Shown: piece after piece, positions 50,599-52,078 of the stretch
Position numbering within the stretch: the stretch's first letter is position 1
How the letters are laid out: every line of letters starts with the position of its first letter
From: Caldimicrobium sp.
GTDB taxonomy: Bacteria; Desulfobacterota; Thermodesulfobacteria; Thermodesulfobacteriales; Thermodesulfobacteriaceae
Direction of reading: 5' to 3'
Length of the DNA stretch: 52,078 nucleotides
Assembly: GCA_009903935.1 (NCBI GenBank)
Contig: WYEG01000032.1
Location: 1-52,078 of the forward strand
Translations under genes and position numbers: made by a program
Notes under the pieces: model-generated
What the model saw: only the letters and a program-made list of their open reading frames with translations
Databases searched by the model: none
What the model was told of the DNA's origin: nothing

Positions 50599-51560
50599 CC
50601 TTTCTTTAAGACCCGCTCTTTAATCCTTTTGATGATAATGTGGGCGGTGTTGAAAGCAACCTGTATGCTCCCTTTGGGGACAGCGATATCTCCTGCTAAG
50701 AAAAGCCCAGGGATGTTTGTCTCATAGTGTTCATCTACTTTTGGTCTATCTTCCAGGTCAAACTCAACGCCGATATACTTCAAAAATCCCTTGGGACTGC
50801 TCCCACCAAGGCAGTAGTAGACAAAATCAAAAACATCGCTTGAGCCATCCTTAAAGTGAACCCTTACCCTATCTCCTTCAGCGCTAAGACCCTCAATGTC
50901 TGTCCCAAGCATTAGCTTAATCTTCCCTTCATTAACTTTTTCTTCAAGCAGGGAAAGATTGACCGGGTTTATGCGGAAAAACTGAGGTCTACGGTAGGAA
51001 AGATAGACTTCACAGTTTTTGCAAACAAAGATTGCGGTCTCAGCCGCTGTGTCCCCTCCTCCAACTACTAAAACCTTGCCAGAGGCCGGGCAGAGGGAAG
51101 GAGGCTCAAAGAAGACTTTGTCTTTTACCTCCTTTGGGATGGGATAGTCGGGTTTTTTCGGCTGACCAAAAATGCCTATAGCCACAACCACAAAATCGGC
51201 TAAAAACTTAGGCTCTCCCTTAACCTTTACCTCAAAGACCTCGCCTTTTTTGCCTATCCAGTTAACCTCCGAATTAAAACGAATGTCGAGTTTATACTCA
51301 GACACAATCCTTTCCATCCTTTTTAAAAAATCTTCTTTGCTTTCCGTTTCAAAGCTAAGTCTTCCAATGGGAGCTACATCTACCCCACGATAGACGGCAT
51401 CAACCCTTTTTCCAGGGCGGTAAAGCCGAACGATGGTATCGCAGATGTGGTCTGTCTTTTCGAGGATGACTGTCGGCTCTATCCCTTCTTCCTTGGCTTC
51501 AACCCCGCAGGCAATCCCCGCAGGACCTGCCCCAACCACCAACACTTTTACCCTCTCCAT
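50595..51560 (-). CDS. FAD-dependent pyridine nucleotide oxidoreductase (thioredoxin-reductase-like, no CxxC)
   Basis: A 321-residue flavoprotein. It has the FAD motif VLVVGAGPAGIACGVEAKEE at the N-terminus, a second nucleotide motif VLVVGGGDTAAETAIF, and the ending ETNIPGLFLAGDI. The redox-active CxxC of thioredoxin reductase is absent, and its layout is like YpdA/ferredoxin-NADP reductase-like proteins. It would transfer electrons between NAD(P)H and an unidentified acceptor (thiol, ferredoxin or quinone). It precedes tRNA-Thr and follows galE, 26 bases away. Acceptor not determinable. Confidence 0.85.
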   Translation of the reverse strand: MERVKVLVVGAGPAGIACGVEAKEEGIEPTVILEKTDHICDTIVRLYRPGKRVDAVYRGVDVAPIGRLSFETESKEDFLKRMERIVSEYKLDIRFNSEVNWIGKKGEVFEVKVKGEPKFLADFVVVAIGIFGQPKKPDYPIPKEVKDKVFFEPPSLCPASGKVLVVGGGDTAAETAIFVCKNCEVYLSYRRPQFFRINPVNLSLLEEKVNEGKIKLMLGTDIEGLSAEGDRVRVHFKDGSSDVFDFVYYCLGGSSPKGFLKYIGVEFDLEDRPKVDEHYETNIPGLFLAGDIAVPKGSIQVAFNTAHIIIKRIKERVLKKG

Positions 51561-51586
51561 TGTTTGCCTCCTTGCTCTCTAAGTCT

Positions 51587-52078
<492 letters not shown>

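Overview
The window looks like a chromosomal segment of a thermophilic, Gram-negative bacterium. It encodes a full-length reverse gyrase, the usual hallmark of growth at high temperature, together with bacterial sigma-70 and sigma-54 promoters, an outer-membrane-type beta-barrel and a haem c maturation protein. Dense gene packing, ATGA overlaps, TTG starts and many genes lacking Shine-Dalgarno sequences fit a Thermodesulfobacteriota-like organism, but that placement is inference; no rRNA is present.

Layout. 1-2062: end of a HemX/CcsA-like membrane protein overlapping hemA. 2072-4667: ssb, divergent from a PAP2 phosphatase and a GT39-type glycosyltransferase. 4664-14783: a long plus-strand run with radA, a VTT membrane protein, reverse gyrase, a lipoprotein, pgpA, cinA, thpR and an orphan peptide-binding protein. 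14800-17605: a 2-hydroxyacid dehydrogenase, a PAS-LuxR regulator, then a secreted monohaem c-type protein and two small Lys-rich secreted peptides, the second frameshifted. 17746-22633: a YkgJ protein converging on a LysR regulator, then trpB-trpA-aroB on the minus strand. 23052-29084: tRNA-Gln, purB, a Nudix hydrolase, a radical SAM protein, tRNA-Glu, a DUF4198 pair, a glutamine amidotransferase and PII. 29112-31332: amtB and a porin-like gene behind a sigma-54 promoter; porin, amtB, glnB and amidotransferase form one nitrogen operon. 31797-33667: an AT-rich pyruvate kinase, a DUF2934 protein and tRNA-His. 33731-40027: trmB and an ABC-2 exporter (HlyD, tandem ATPase, two permeases) with a short flavin reductase gene between the permeases. 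40227-46092: zinc-ribbon and DedA proteins, an aminotransferase, ccsB, a beta-hydroxyacid dehydrogenase, a transaldolase and argG. 46424-49404: a fluoride riboswitch in front of a cation/proton antiporter, UspA and MFS operon. 49419-52078: an FKBP isomerase, ispF, tRNA-Thr, a flavoprotein and the 3' part of galE.

The most distinctive system is the fluoride-riboswitch operon. The pseudoknot, both helices and the CUGAUG...CGCCUAC 3' segment are visible, and that 3' segment is complementary to the antiporter's ribosome binding site. This suggests a fluoride-responsive antiporter/stress/MFS module without crcB or a CLC-F gene in the window. A second theme is a dispersed repeat family with cores such as TCATCCCGAGC and GCTCGGGGTGAC. 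Copies lie between genes and have also been absorbed into the reading frames of radA, cinA and the PAS-LuxR gene. Two copies are flanked by direct repeats, and one has inverted terminal repeats.

A third theme is broken or switchable small genes: a porin whose signal peptide is out of frame at an A8 tract, and a frameshifted duplicate of a secreted peptide. Several promoters place the transcription start on or just before the start codon, pointing to common leaderless translation. No CRISPR array, intact insertion sequence, prophage or rRNA gene was seen.
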